From Euprymna scolopes (taxonomy: Eukaryota > Mollusca > Cephalopoda > Sepiida > Sepiolidae): DNA of 29,668 nt. This document shows, one piece after another, positions 10,455 to 19,400 of this stretch. The notes under the pieces were generated by a model. It did no database searches and was not told the origin of the DNA. It was given only the letters and a program-made list of their open reading frames with translations. The position numbers and the translations under genes are program-made. The DNA lies in the NCBI GenBank assembly GCA_024364805.1, contig CM044488.1:35846657-35876324 (forward strand). Reading direction: 5' to 3'. Each line of letters starts with the position of its first letter. Within the stretch, counting starts at the first letter, position 1.

Positions 10455-10545
10455 CCACATAGTACCGTTTCGCATCTCATCCGTGCGGCTAGATAGGCAA
10501 CTGCCCAACCAGTCAAGGCTTCTTACCATTACGCTATACGGCTAC
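10455..10545 (-). mobile_element. tRNA-like SINE, family A copy 2
   Basis: On the minus strand TAGCGTAATGG fits the A-box pattern TRGYNNANNG. Further on, CAGTTGCCTATCTAGCCGCA matches the GTCTAGCCACACTG block of the copy at 1-117. The B box is poorly preserved. Confidence 0.45.
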
Positions 10546-10582
10546 TTCTATATGGATAATGAATTTAACGATGTTTAGTTTT

Positions 10583-10696
<114 letters not shown>

Positions 10697-10890
10697 CCTC
10701 TTTTTCATGATTTTTATTTATTTCTATATCTTTCTTTATTTCTCTTTCTCACTTTTTTCTCTCCCTGTCTCTATATATTTAGTACTATTGTCTTTATATC
10801 TCTCTTTATCTCCCAGTTTTCTCTCTTTTACTCTCTCTCTCTTTCTCTCTCTCTCTCTCCATCTCTCTCTCCCTCTCTCTCTCTCTCTCA
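10697..10890. repeat. Pyrimidine-rich (CT)n/(CTTT)n tract
   Basis: Plus strand almost entirely C and T with CTCTCT cores; follows directly on the CA/TA microsatellite. Confidence 0.9.
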
Positions 10891-11319
10891 ATCCAAACAC
10901 ATCAAAGGTTAACACGAATGGCCACAATCACACTATTTTGTTCCAGCTCCATCGCCGTGTGAGGATCTCCCGCGTACACACATCTCGTGAGATAAATTCA
11001 CACGTGTAATCCACTGAGGTTAGATTCGATGATCTGAATGATGAATGGATATCAGCGAATGAGGTGTCCAAAGAATTGTCATTGTCAGTCAACTGTAGCA
11101 TTTCATGGCGAAACATTTTGGTCGAAGTATGACTAGTCAGATGTTGATTCAATTCAGCAGAATTGGCGACAATAGTTCGTTTCTGTCTAAAATGCACACG
11201 GTGTCCATAAATTTAGGCGTCCAGTCATCATTAATTCGGTTGTTGGTGGGGTTATCCTGCTTTTTAAATTCCACCATTACCCTTTATGGGGTAGACCTAT
11301 AAAAAAACAATAGTGATCG
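10891..11319. other. Unassigned interval
   Basis: An 89-codon minus-strand frame at 10928-11197 includes HLTSHTSTKMFRHEML. It is compositionally ordinary, but no family was recognised and no neighbouring text supports it. Confidence 0.3.
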
Positions 11320-11575
11320 CATGAATATAGAACGGATACTACAATACACTTAAGGAGGATATAATGCCTGGGAGGATGATGTTATGACAACAAAACACAA
11401 TGTACATTATCAACAAGGAGGAAGTAATGCATTGGAAAATGGTCTCATAACAATAAAATATTTATTACACCACCCTCGCTCTAAACGTAGGAGATAATGC
11501 CTAGGAGAGAGGTACCAATATCACAGAATATATACTACAATACTCCACCCCAACATACACGGAATTGAGCATCGA
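11320..11575 (-). repeat. 60-70-bp minisatellite, minus orientation
   Basis: Repeating blocks GGAGGATATAATGCCTGGGA (11354), GGAGGAAGTAATGCATTGG (11416) and GTAGGAGATAATGCCTAGGA (about 11488) are spaced about 62 and 72 bp apart. Each is followed by a CATAACAA- or ATACTACAATAC-type block. Reverse-complemented, the unit (AGTATnnGTTCT, TTGTCATnAnATCATCCTCC, CAGGCATTATCTCCTCC) matches the array at 14676-15000. Confidence 0.7.
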
Positions 11576-12387
11576 AAGATAGTACAATATGAATTACTAG
11601 GGATGTTAGTTATAGTTTTTGTTTCAGATAGACAGATACCAAATCTCAATAACTACTATTTCAGTAGAACTCTTACATTAGTCGGTAATTTTTTAATTAA
11701 GTCTCCTAAGATATTATACTACTCTTCTTTTCAATTCTATTTTATTATTATAATTAATTTAGTGTTTTCACATCACCCGTTACCGGTGATTTCAACAATG
11801 TCAGTACTCCCTGTTCCCTTCCAGTCGTCATATAGATAATACTACCCCACTTTTGTATTTTTCATAATTTCAAACCTTTTCGCAGCTATCTTCTGATATA
11901 ATTATTATTTTATATTCGCTGGGAGTTCTCACACAATTTATTACTAGTGATCTCTCACTGATGAAACAGGTGGTGTACCTTAGATTTTCACTAGCTTCTT
12001 TCAAATAATACTAATACATCAGTCAGTTGCTGCTAGTTTTTTTTCATTTGCTTTGAATATATGTAGAATTACCTCCGTTGGTGGCACAACGCGTATTATT
12101 GTATTGGATATAATGTATGTCATACGGAATGTGTGGCGCTCTCACCTTTAGGCACCCTAAGCAACCATCTAATTCGGCTAATGGGTAGGCACGGTTGTCA
12201 TTCATATAATGCTTTTGATTATTTTCGATGAGGAACAAACTATTTTGGGAAGAAATCCGAAATAAAACTGATAACACCAGTTTCTCTAGACATTTCTTTT
12301 GTTATGTTAATTTACTAATGGTTTCCTTTAATTTAGTTGAGGAATATTCGTTCCTTTTTGGCTTTTAAAAACAAAATACAAGAATAA
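11576..12387. other. AT-rich interval with one unclassified repeat
   Basis: On the minus strand, about 12110-12200, a frame reads AYPLAELDGCLGCLKVRA. I associate this with dispersed repeats but cannot name the family. The rest is AT-rich without features. Confidence 0.35.
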
Positions 12388-12440
12388 AACATCTCAGCTC
12401 AGTGGTGAGACAGAGGGTCTGTAGGTTAGAATTTTATTTT
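12388..12440 (+). mobile_element. Possible tRNA-like SINE head
   Basis: AGCTCAGTGGTGAGAC resembles a tRNA D-arm/A-box, and GTAGGTTAGAATTTT, 25 bases on, a degraded B box. Weak, and no dispersed copy was seen in the window. Confidence 0.3.
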
Positions 12441-12599
12441 TTCCCGGAGCCCATTATTGCAAAATAATGTCAGCTTCTGTTGCTGTATTCGAATTCGCGC
12501 TTAAATAAACTACTTTTTAATTGTAGTTGATTGCTAATTGGCATTTACAGAATGCTAATCCTTGTAATGTTATTTTTATATCGAAACTGCACGTATATC

Positions 12600-12690
12600 T
12601 CTTACGGATAGAAAAATTGTATCTGTTGGTCTGAAAGGGAAACTATACTATTACTTGTATTAATAATAGAGATTTTGTATTTTTGGTATT
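12600..12690 (+). repeat. Dispersed repeat, copy 1 (pair at 14540)
   Basis: GGGAAACTATACTATTACTT then GTATTAATAATAGAGATTTT matches CTGAAACTATAATATTACTC then TTATTAATAATAGAGATTTG near 14560. Same orientation, about 1.93 kb apart. Confidence 0.65.
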
Positions 12691-12724
12691 TGGATTGGAC
12701 TACTGTTCTGATCTTGAGTGTTAC

Positions 12725-12790
12725 TCGCACAACGTTTTGGTCGATGTAACCTCCGACCTTCTCCAGGTATATCTTGTCGGAAATCTTTCT
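12725..12790 (-). repeat. Degraded copy of the 19400 inverted-repeat core
   Basis: CACAACGTTTTGGTCGATGT with CTCCGACCTTCTCCAGG parallels CACAACGTTTCGGCCGTTTT with CTCCGGCCTTCATCAAATG at about 19450-19487. The rest of the unit is not recognisable. Confidence 0.45.
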
Positions 12791-12898
12791 ATCAGGAATC
12801 TACACGGAATTTCGAACACTTTATTTAATCATGCTTTCGTCCTGTCAGCCATATCCAAGTAGAAGTCTTAAATAATTCGCAATGGTATTCTTAGTATC

Positions 12899-12988
12899 GC
12901 CCGCATTAAGGATTGAACCTTTAACCCCCAGAACAGTGTTACTTAGAACTGAATATTTTCTCGTACTTCATCCGTTATGCCACCGGTT
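12899..12988 (-). mobile_element. tRNA-derived SINE head
   Basis: On the minus strand TGGCATAACGG fits the A box TRGYNNANNG exactly, and GTTCAATCC fits the B box GWTCRANNC exactly, about 50 bases later. The spacer and arms do not fold as an obvious functional tRNA, and AT-rich sequence follows, so a SINE or tRNA pseudogene is more likely than a tRNA gene. Confidence 0.6.
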
Positions 12989-13078
12989 CTTGCGAATTAT
13001 TATAAATTTTGTGAACCTACCTTTCTGTTTTTGGTATACAATCTTATTATTTGTTGCTATAGGCCCCTAGTTCTTACC

Positions 13079-13096
13079 ACACACACACACACACAC
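13079..13096. repeat. (CA)n run truncated by gap
   Basis: CA run leading straight into the unsequenced gap; assembly probably failed in a longer microsatellite. Confidence 0.9.
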
Positions 13097-13445
13097 NNNN
13101 NNNNNNNNNNNNNNNNNNNNNNNNNNNNNNNNNNNNNNNNNNNNNNNNNNNNNNNNNNNNNNNNNNNNNNNNNNNNNNNNNNNNNNNNNNNNNNNNNNNN
13201 NNNNNNNNNNNNNNNNNNNNNNNNNNNNNNNNNNNNNNNNNNNNNNNNNNNNNNNNNNNNNNNNNNNNNNNNNNNNNNNNNNNNNNNNNNNNNNNNNNNN
13301 NNNNNNNNNNNNNNNNNNNNNNNNNNNNNNNNNNNNNNNNNNNNNNNNNNNNNNNNNNNNNNNNNNNNNNNNNNNNNNNNNNNNNNNNNNNNNNNNNNNN
13401 NNNNNNNNNNNNNNNNNNNNNNNNNNNNNNNNNNNNNNNNNNNNN
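13097..13445. other. Assembly gap (349 N)
   Basis: Run of N with unknown content; the true length may differ. Any open frame spanning it is an artefact. Confidence 1.
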
Positions 13446-13454
13446 GAAAGAAAA

Positions 13455-13683
13455 TTAAAACTGTAAGTTGAACTTCACAATCAAATTTTATTGTTCGACT
13501 GAATACTTAAAAAAAAACAATTTACAAAGTCCTTATTCCGCGGAGTTTCAAAGAATGCTATTCTTATTATTCTCATCAGAGGACGTAAAGAAACCAGCAA
13601 ATTATATTTGTAGTGATGCTTTTTTTTTTGAGTATTCAGTCGAACAATAAATTTTGATTGTAAATTTCAACTTACACCTTTAA

Positions 13684-13686
<3 letters not shown>
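13455..13686. mobile_element. Inverted-repeat element (MITE-like)
   Basis: The left arm 13455-13517 and right arm 13621-13686 are inverted copies. Both contain TGTAAGTTGAA, ACAATCAAA, TTATTGTTCGACTGAATACT and an A/T homopolymer. The ~103-bp core is unrelated to the arms. No target-site duplication can be assigned because the gap lies ten bases to the left. A third arm-only copy lies at 13733-13769. No transposase is present and the superfamily is unknown. Confidence 0.65.

Positions 13687-13687
<1 letters not shown>

Positions 13688-13732
<45 letters not shown>
13688..13732. repeat. (TA)n microsatellite
   Basis: Pure TA run between the inverted-repeat element and an extra copy of its arm. 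Confidence 0.95.
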
Positions 13733-13734
<2 letters not shown>

Positions 13735-13769
13735 TAAAGCTGTAAGTTGAAATTTACAATCAAAATTTA
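13733..13769. repeat. Solo arm of the 13455 inverted repeat
   Basis: TTAAAGCTGTAAGTTGAAAT then TTACAATCAAAATTTA matches the outer half of the arms, in left-arm orientation, and stops at a TA/TG microsatellite. Confidence 0.75.
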
Positions 13770-13811
13770 TATATATATGTGTGTGTGTGTATGTGTGTGT
13801 GTGTGTGTGTG
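13768..13811. repeat. (TA)n(TG)n microsatellite
   Basis: Short TA run followed by about 18 TG units, abutting the 3' end of the minus-strand SINE at 13813. Confidence 0.95.
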
Positions 13812-13812
13812 A

Positions 13813-13935
13813 TCCACAGACAGAATGTTTCAATGTATCACATCACTTCAGTGCGGCTCGATTTGCACCCGTCCCAAGCCAGGAATCGTATCTACAACTA
13901 TCTTAGTTGTCAGTTCTACCACAGGATCGACGCTC
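13813..13935 (-). mobile_element. tRNA-like SINE, family A copy 3
   Basis: The minus strand reads CTGTGGTAGAACTGACAACT, a B-box-like GATACGATTCC, CTGGCTTGGGACGGGTGC, and CGAGCCGCACTGAAGTGATG with TGATACATTGAAACATTC. The last part aligns with the tails at 1-40 and 24885-24925, including the short hairpin CACTGAAG(A)AGTG. Confidence 0.65.
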
Positions 13936-14199
13936 ATAAATCATATCTCTAATATCTTCATATAACCATTGACGTCACTTTTAAAGTTCTTCATTGGTTT
14001 GTTTTGCATTACGCTAAGTAGCAGGCGATATAATTTAACGAAAGTGCACAATCTAATACAGAGGAAACATATAATCACCCACAGACTGACTGTTTTCCTG
14101 TATTACATCACGTACATCGTATTAAAGCTTATGTTAGGTTTGCTTACTAGTTGATAGGTATTCAGCATACGTGCCGCTTCATTGAGTCGTCTTACTGTT
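13936..14199. other. Interval without recognised feature
   Basis: AT-rich sequence; a 61-codon plus frame shows no domain. Confidence 0.35.
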
Positions 14200-14520
14200 C
14201 ATCGTTCTCTCTATTTTTTTTACTTCGTCCCATAAGGGTATATGTTTTCCCTTTCCCTCCATAAATGGTCAGATATGCTCTGACCTTTCAATATCTCCAC
14301 GCACTACGGCTTTCTGATATTCTTCTAATGTTAGATTTAGTGGGTGGCATGCTTCACCTTTGTATTATTTCCACACTTGATCAAAATCAAGTGTGGGTCT
14401 TAGTCATCATTTTTTCCATAGGGTTTGGTTCGCAGAAAATGCTATCGTAAAGTTGGGTCGGTTTAATGTGATGTGTATTACACATTGCTTGAAATTCTTC
14501 CGGCAAACCCTCCATATATG
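14200..14520 (-). other. Unclassified minus-strand protein-like relic
   Basis: Two stretches on the minus strand read like natural protein and not chance frames: MEGLPEEFQAMCNTHHIKPT within about 14400-14510, and LTLEEYQKAVVRGDIE followed by GKGKHIPLWDEVKK within about 14200-14350. They lie in different frames and the region is broken. I do not recognise the family; a mobile-element protein is more likely than a host exon because all neighbours are repeats. Confidence 0.35.
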
Positions 14521-14539
14521 ATATACACACTGGAGTGAG

Positions 14540-14620
14540 TTTTCAGAAACATGTTTATCTGAAACTGAAACTATAATATTACTCTTATTAATAATAGAGA
14601 TTTGGTATCGATCTCTCTCT
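14540..14620 (+). repeat. Dispersed repeat, copy 2 (pair at 12600)
   Basis: See the copy at 12600-12690. The shared core is ACTATAnTATTACTnnTATT followed by AATAATAGAGATTT. Confidence 0.65.
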
Positions 14621-14649
14621 GTCTGACGTCGAAACTATGCTATCACTAT

Positions 14650-15000
14650 TTTTGCTGCTTAATTCATGTGAGGATAGTGTAGTATCTGTTCTGTTGTCAT
14701 GAGATCATCCACACATATATTACGTCCTCCTTTTGGGACAGTATAATATGTGCTCGGCCATCCTCCCAGGCAATACCGCATCCGTTTGAAGAGATAGTGT
14801 TGTATCTATTACGTGACAAGGATATGATCCTCCCAAGGGTTAATTTTTTATTAAAAAATGGCGTAGTGTAGGGTTGATAAATCCTAGGTGTGAATTCCTA
14901 AGTAAGAATGAAATAGTGCAGTATTTCTTCTGTGGTCGTGAAACCATCTTCCCAAACATTGCCTCCCCCTTATCTATTTTGTAGATGTATACATTGTTAA
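14650..15000 (+). repeat. ~60-bp minisatellite with U2-like 17-mer
   Basis: AGTGTAGTATCTGTTCT at 14676-14692 recurs as AGTGTTGTATCTATT at 14796 and AGTGCAGTATTTCTTCT at 14915, each followed by a CATGAGATCATCC-type block. Intermediate units begin near 14738 (CAGTATAATATGTGCTCGG) and carry ATCCTCCCAGGCAATACCG. The period is about 60 bp, with alternate units better preserved. The first motif is identical over 17 bases to the U2 snRNA segment AGTGTAGTATCTGTTCT. The array is an inverted relative of the one at 11320. Confidence 0.7.
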
Positions 15001-15063
15001 AGAATAGCATGTAAACAATACAATATAGCTAACCTATAAGCCAAACCTTGCCATGCTCTAATC

Positions 15064-15430
15064 CTAAGTAAAAGCATTATTACCGGGTAGTTTGCTGTCA
15101 TACCCAAGAATTCTATTCAGTTCAAAGATGGTACCCGAGCATGTACTATCACTCGGAGTTAGACTGGAAGTACTGGCAATGAGTGACTCCTCCCCTTTCT
15201 TAACACTTTCAATTGGAGCATCAGCACCGAATGTAGTTTAAGTTTAATATGAAATTCCAAACCAATCTCTGCTGTCGTGTTGAGGAATGTGCTCTACAGC
15301 TTTTATAGACACATACATCGGAATACTCGCCGCTCGAGCGATCATACAAACAATTTTTTCTATTTTCGACTGTCGTTAAACAATCGTTTTCTACTGTCAT
15401 TACATCAATGTGTCTTTCAAATCGCATTGC
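15064..15430 (-). other. Unclassified minus-strand protein-like relic
   Basis: Two open minus-strand stretches: about 15064-15237, containing FGADAPIESVKKGEESLIAS and SGTIFELNRILGYDSKLPG; and 15221-15427, containing RFERHIDVMTVENDCLTTVE and RSSGEYSDVCVYKSCRAHSS. The first is rich in Ser/Thr in the middle and ends at a natural-looking stop. Composition and lack of low complexity suggest real former coding sequence, but I cannot name a family. The two frames differ and no splice-site claim is made. Confidence 0.4.
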
Positions 15431-15979
15431 ATCTTCTTTCTAATTAACGGCCAAAGACAGAACGAGTGATTAGTCTGTTTTACTTACGGAAGCCCCAAGG
15501 GGAATAATTATAATTAAAAATAAATTCTTTGCCTCTGCTGGGATTTCATTGGTTGCGTTCTGCTTAATCTGTTATGTGTCATTCAATTATTTATATATTT
15601 TTTCTAATTATTTTTCTGATTTTGGCACCTCCCTACATTCTGCTTTCACTTCCAGCTTTCTCATTTATTTAGCTGAGATTTTCCCCTTTTTTTTAAACAC
15701 CTACTCTCCTCTCTACATATGATCGTCATTTTCTAACTATCTACCTACCATTGTACCTATCTCCTTTGCGCAGTAAGAATTATGTTTAAGTGTGTACACT
15801 TGCTATTTATCTAGATAGATTACTGAGTATTGATTTAGATTCATATAATTACGACAGTAATTTAATTTTTAATATATAAATTATTAATATTTCTGATTAC
15901 GCAAAGAAAAAATACACATAGACATGATAAAGTGTAGGATTTTTTCTGGGTTTTTTTTTCAGCTAGTGAGGTAAATATC
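15431..15979. other. Interval without recognised feature
   Basis: AT-rich; GATAGATTACTGAG-like and TTTCT-rich segments only. No gene seen. Confidence 0.35.
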
Positions 15980-16187
15980 AAATGGTTGTCTGACTTGCTA
16001 TTTATTTTCTCTTCACTATTTAAAATAGTTTCACCCAAGGGTTGGAAAAAGGGCAATGTAATAATATTCGCGTGACGGGATTGAATTATACTCACGCAAA
16101 GATATATATGTTTTTTATTCAAATGAAGCCAATTTCCAATTTCCAAAAGGACGTGTAAAAACAAATAACAAGTCAGACAACCACCTC
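15980..16187. repeat. Inverted repeat pair
   Basis: ATGGTTGTCTGACTTGCTAT at about 15981-16000 is the near-exact inverse of AATAACAAGTCAGACAACCA at about 16164-16183. A third relative, AATAGCAAGTCAGATAATCA, lies near 23893. Confidence 0.7.
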
Positions 16188-16535
16188 AAACTTAACCTAC
16201 CGCTTGAAACGAATTCGGAAAGTAATTTCTACTCTTTAACAGTAACGTGCAGAGACTAGTACAAGGAATGCCTAAACACCTGCCCCTTTTACTGTTGTTT
16301 AAAAAGTTCCCTTTTCAGAGGAATTTATTATAAGCCTGTGTTCCACCGAGATGGTGTTCATTACTATATTTTTACAGTGCTTTTCACTTGAGCACATCAC
16401 TGCTTTCTAATAAAAGTTAAACTGTGGATGATGTTTTTCTTTTAAGTTATCAGAAATGATAATTTTTATATGAAAAATGAAATTACTGACGTAATTCTAT
16501 GATTTTAATATGAATATTTTAATAATATAATCTAC
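16160..16535 (+). repeat. Dispersed repeat shared with 23888-24075
   Basis: The block AACAAGTCAGACAACCACCT with TCAAACTTAACCTACCGCTT, and a later block ATATGAAAAATGAAATTACT with GACGTAATTCTATGATTTT, both recur in the same order at 23888-24075. The intervening material is longer here. Confidence 0.55.
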
Positions 16536-16634
16536 ATAAATAGTGCGAATCCCGAGGAAGCAGATTTTTTCCCGTGAATTTTGACTGAAAGTATATACTA
16601 GTTATGCAGCTCTCACATTATTCACATTCATGCC

Positions 16635-17563
16635 AAGACAAGAAACCGGTAGAGTAGGGGAGGACAGTATCCCGAGATATATCCAAGACTTTTGACAGGG
16701 TATGGCACGATTGTTTCTCATGAAAATCAGATCATATGGTATTACTGGACGAATACTTAATATAATTACATTCTTTTTAAATAAGTGAAGCATCCAGACT
16801 GTCCTCGATGGCCATACCTGAAAACAATATGATATAAATGCGGATGTTCCTCAGTGTTCGATCCATGGACCTTTATTATTCCTGATATTCATAAATGACC
16901 TCCCTTATAAAATTGTCTCCGAGATGGGTATATTTGCTGACGACACCACGCTCTAGAACAGACACGAGGGGAAAACGAATGAACACATATCCAAGTCAAT
17001 GGCGAAAACCCTAGAGGAAGACCTCCAGTCTTTAGTGGAATGGAGACAAAAATGAATGGTCACATTCAATACTACCAAGACAAAGCTTGTTTCCTTCAAT
17101 AATTAAAAGAAACTTTATCAACCACCAATAGCTATGGCTAAAGATACATTACCTGAAAGTACTTCTTTCAAACTCCTCGGCTTAACGTTCAGAGGGGATA
17201 TTGGGCTGTTTCTGCCGTGCCAGAAAGTTACTTACACCTGAAAGTATCCTGTACCTCTATGTGGCCACTATTCGCTCTTTTATCCCTTCGATGTAAATAC
17301 CCCGGTAAAAGTTCCATCCCTACACAGTAGATATCTCTAGATGTAAGAAAGACTTCTACTCTAATAGTTTCTCCCCCAAAACTGTTAGACTCTGGTTTTT
17401 GCTTCCCCAACTGTACTGACATACAGACGTTCAAGTGTAATGTGAACAGATATCTTGCTGTTCAACTCCCTACATAATATCCTTGCAACTTATATCCCTG
17501 ATAGTAGCCCTGTACATTAAAGTGGCACTGTGTCTTGTTTGGGGTGAAAATGTAATAAAAAAA
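16635..17563 (+). mobile_element. Jockey/CR1-like LINE copy 2 (5'-truncated, internally deleted)
   Basis: Near-identical words to the copy at 3950-6870, for example TTATTATTCCTGATATTCAT with AAATGACCTCCCT, ATGGGTATATTTGCTGACGA and GAACACATATCCAAG. It starts inside the RT domain (SRDISKTFDRVW, with the Asp restored relative to copy 1's FGRVW), keeps GIFADDT, and then loses the thumb region between the LTFRGD text near 17195 and the YLTPESILYLYVATIR text near 17235-17275. A second jump leads into the C-terminal LRCKYP block. It ends with GTCTTGTTTGGGGTGAAAAT and an A-rich tail. Stops are present, for example TAG in the codons after FADDT. Confidence 0.85.
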
Positions 17564-17565
17564 TA

Positions 17566-18110
17566 ATTACAAGCAACCTTTTCAATCACCAATAACTATG
17601 GCTAATGATGCATTATCTGAAAGTATTTCGTTCAAGCTCCTCGGTTTAACGTTTACAGGGCACATGAGTTGAAATAGATACAGCAAGGGTATTATCACGG
17701 CTGCCTGTTTTACAAGTAGTTTAATGGTAGATGCTCCGACGAACTACAAGCCCTTGTATCTCCTCGACGTAAATACTCCCGACAAGCAACAAAATCTCAC
17801 ACCTACACGGTAGAGATCCCCAGATGCCAGTAAACCTTCTACTCTAATAATTTCTTCCACAGAACTGCATGAATTTTGAATTCCCTCCCGGGTTCCGGCT
17901 TCCCTGACTCTACTAACACGCAAAAGTTCAAGTGTAATGTGAACAGAAATCTTGCTGCTCAACTCCCTACATAGTATCCCTGCAACTTTTGTCCCAGATG
18001 GTAGCCCCCTACATCAAAGTGGAACTTTCCTTGTTTGGGGTAAAAATGCCAAAAAAAAAAACAAAAAACAAAACAAAAAAAAAATAAAATAAATAAAAAC
18101 AAACAAACAA
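17566..18110 (+). mobile_element. Jockey/CR1-like LINE copy 3, head-to-tail with copy 2
   Basis: Begins at AATTACAAGCAACCTTTTCA, equivalent to copy 1 near 6110, immediately after copy 2's A-rich tail. It reads the FKLLGLTFTGHMS-type text, then skips about 270 nt relative to copy 1 to the SDELQAL-type block near 17730. The C-terminal text and 3' UTR follow (TTTCCTTGTTTGGGGTAAAA), ending in an A-rich stretch with AAAC units to about 18110. Confidence 0.85.
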
Positions 18111-18440
18111 GTTTATCACCATAAGAATGACGGTGTAGCTAATACACCATACTAGATGATTTAGTGGATGGGCAGTGCCCTAGTTAAGTTGGTGCATAGA
18201 AATGCAGAAACCACTACGTTATATATGTAAACAAATCTTCTAATTATATTATTGTACAGCGTAGAAGTTAACTCGTGACTGAATCACAAATTCATATTCG
18301 CAGCAAACCGTCGGTGGGTGGCATAGTGGCGACGGTATTAATATGTACACTTCATTCTTAAGACGTCACGCTTCTCCGAATAAATCAGCCCACTTCCGCT
18401 CCGAAACTTTATTCAATTTCCTTTTGGAAATTGTCACAGG

Positions 18441-18441
<1 letters not shown>
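18111..18441. other. Interval without recognised feature
   Basis: Unique-looking sequence between the LINE tail and a (CA)n run; TCGGTGGGTGGCATAGTGGC near 18310 is tRNA-like only in its first few bases. Confidence 0.35.

Positions 18442-18506
<65 letters not shown>
18442..18506. repeat. (CA)n microsatellite
   Basis: About 32 uninterrupted CA units. Confidence 0.97.
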
Positions 18507-18507
<1 letters not shown>

Positions 18508-19089
18508 CAATAGACACAATATTATAAGGTGTATAATAGGTTTTGTATGTTTGCAGTATTTATTTCAACAGTGCTCAATATATGAGCATAGCTAGATACT
18601 AAAGTATTAAAATATATTTATAATAATTAACCTACACATGGGTATCCGCATTTTTTTCCTGTGTTGAATCATCAAACTAAGTGCACGGATTTTATTACTG
18701 ATTGCCTTTATATATCCACGCGATTTCTTGTCTAGTTTGTTACCCGATCACATTTGTTGCTATTTCTCTCCCATGGGATGATGATTTCATTAGGCAATGA
18801 CCGAGTTTGTCTGAAACAAAAGCCAGGTTGATTTGTTTTTTAACCTTTTTTTTCCATTCTATTTAGGTATAGAGTATCGCGATGTGTCGAATTAACGGGT
18901 GACGTGCGTAATTGAAATAATTTTTTCTCTTTATTTTGTTATTCGTTAATACTTTGCATGTTGATTTAGTTTAGTTTAGGATATTTTATTATATTTATTT
19001 GTTTTGTATAAAGCTATCCTCAGTTTATTCTACATGCGAGACACATGATCGAAAAATAAAGAATAATTTGAATATGTGTTCGTGCACCT
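18507..19089. other. AT-rich interval, no gene seen
   Basis: No repeat-family or coding text recognised on either strand. Confidence 0.35.
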
Positions 19090-19258
19090 ATACACTCAAA
19101 TCAAATGTATCTGTTCTGATTTAACACTTCATCCTTTCTGCCCTTCTAGATTCAGGCAATTTTTTTATTTTAATGGACCTTTTTCTTTTTGAGGGAGCTG
19201 GATTTTCCCTATAACTTTGTGTCTATCTCTGCCCTCTTGACAAGGCAAGTAAATAGCA
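19090..19258 (+). mobile_element. U2-headed SINE, degraded copy
   Basis: The head CAAATCAAATGTATCTGTTC with TGAT aligns to U2 ATCAAGTGTAGTATCTGTTCT with three bases (GTA) missing. The body has CAGGCAATTTTTTTATTTTA and TTTGAGGGAGCTGGATTTTC. The tail ACTTTGTGTCTATCTCTGCC then GGCAAGTAAATAG is the family signature. Confidence 0.6.
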
Positions 19259-19400
19259 GCCTTTACATTTAACATTTATTAAAGATGTCGGTGTAATCTT
19301 TGTAACGTCGACAAGAGACACAAAAGTAATAGTTAAATATTACATGAAAATACACGAATACACGAAAAATGCAGCATAGAAAAACCTGAATTAAAGAATA

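Noticed and set aside
11320-11575. CRISPR-like array
   Set aside because: Units are divergent and 60-70 bp with no unique spacers between identical repeats; this is a eukaryotic minisatellite.
12977-13471. 164-codon frame across the N gap
   Set aside because: Most of it is unknown sequence; the rest is microsatellite and a SINE flank.
17228-17962. Minus-strand frames of 68 and 72 codons
   Set aside because: They are antisense to the LINE C-terminal region of copies 2 and 3.
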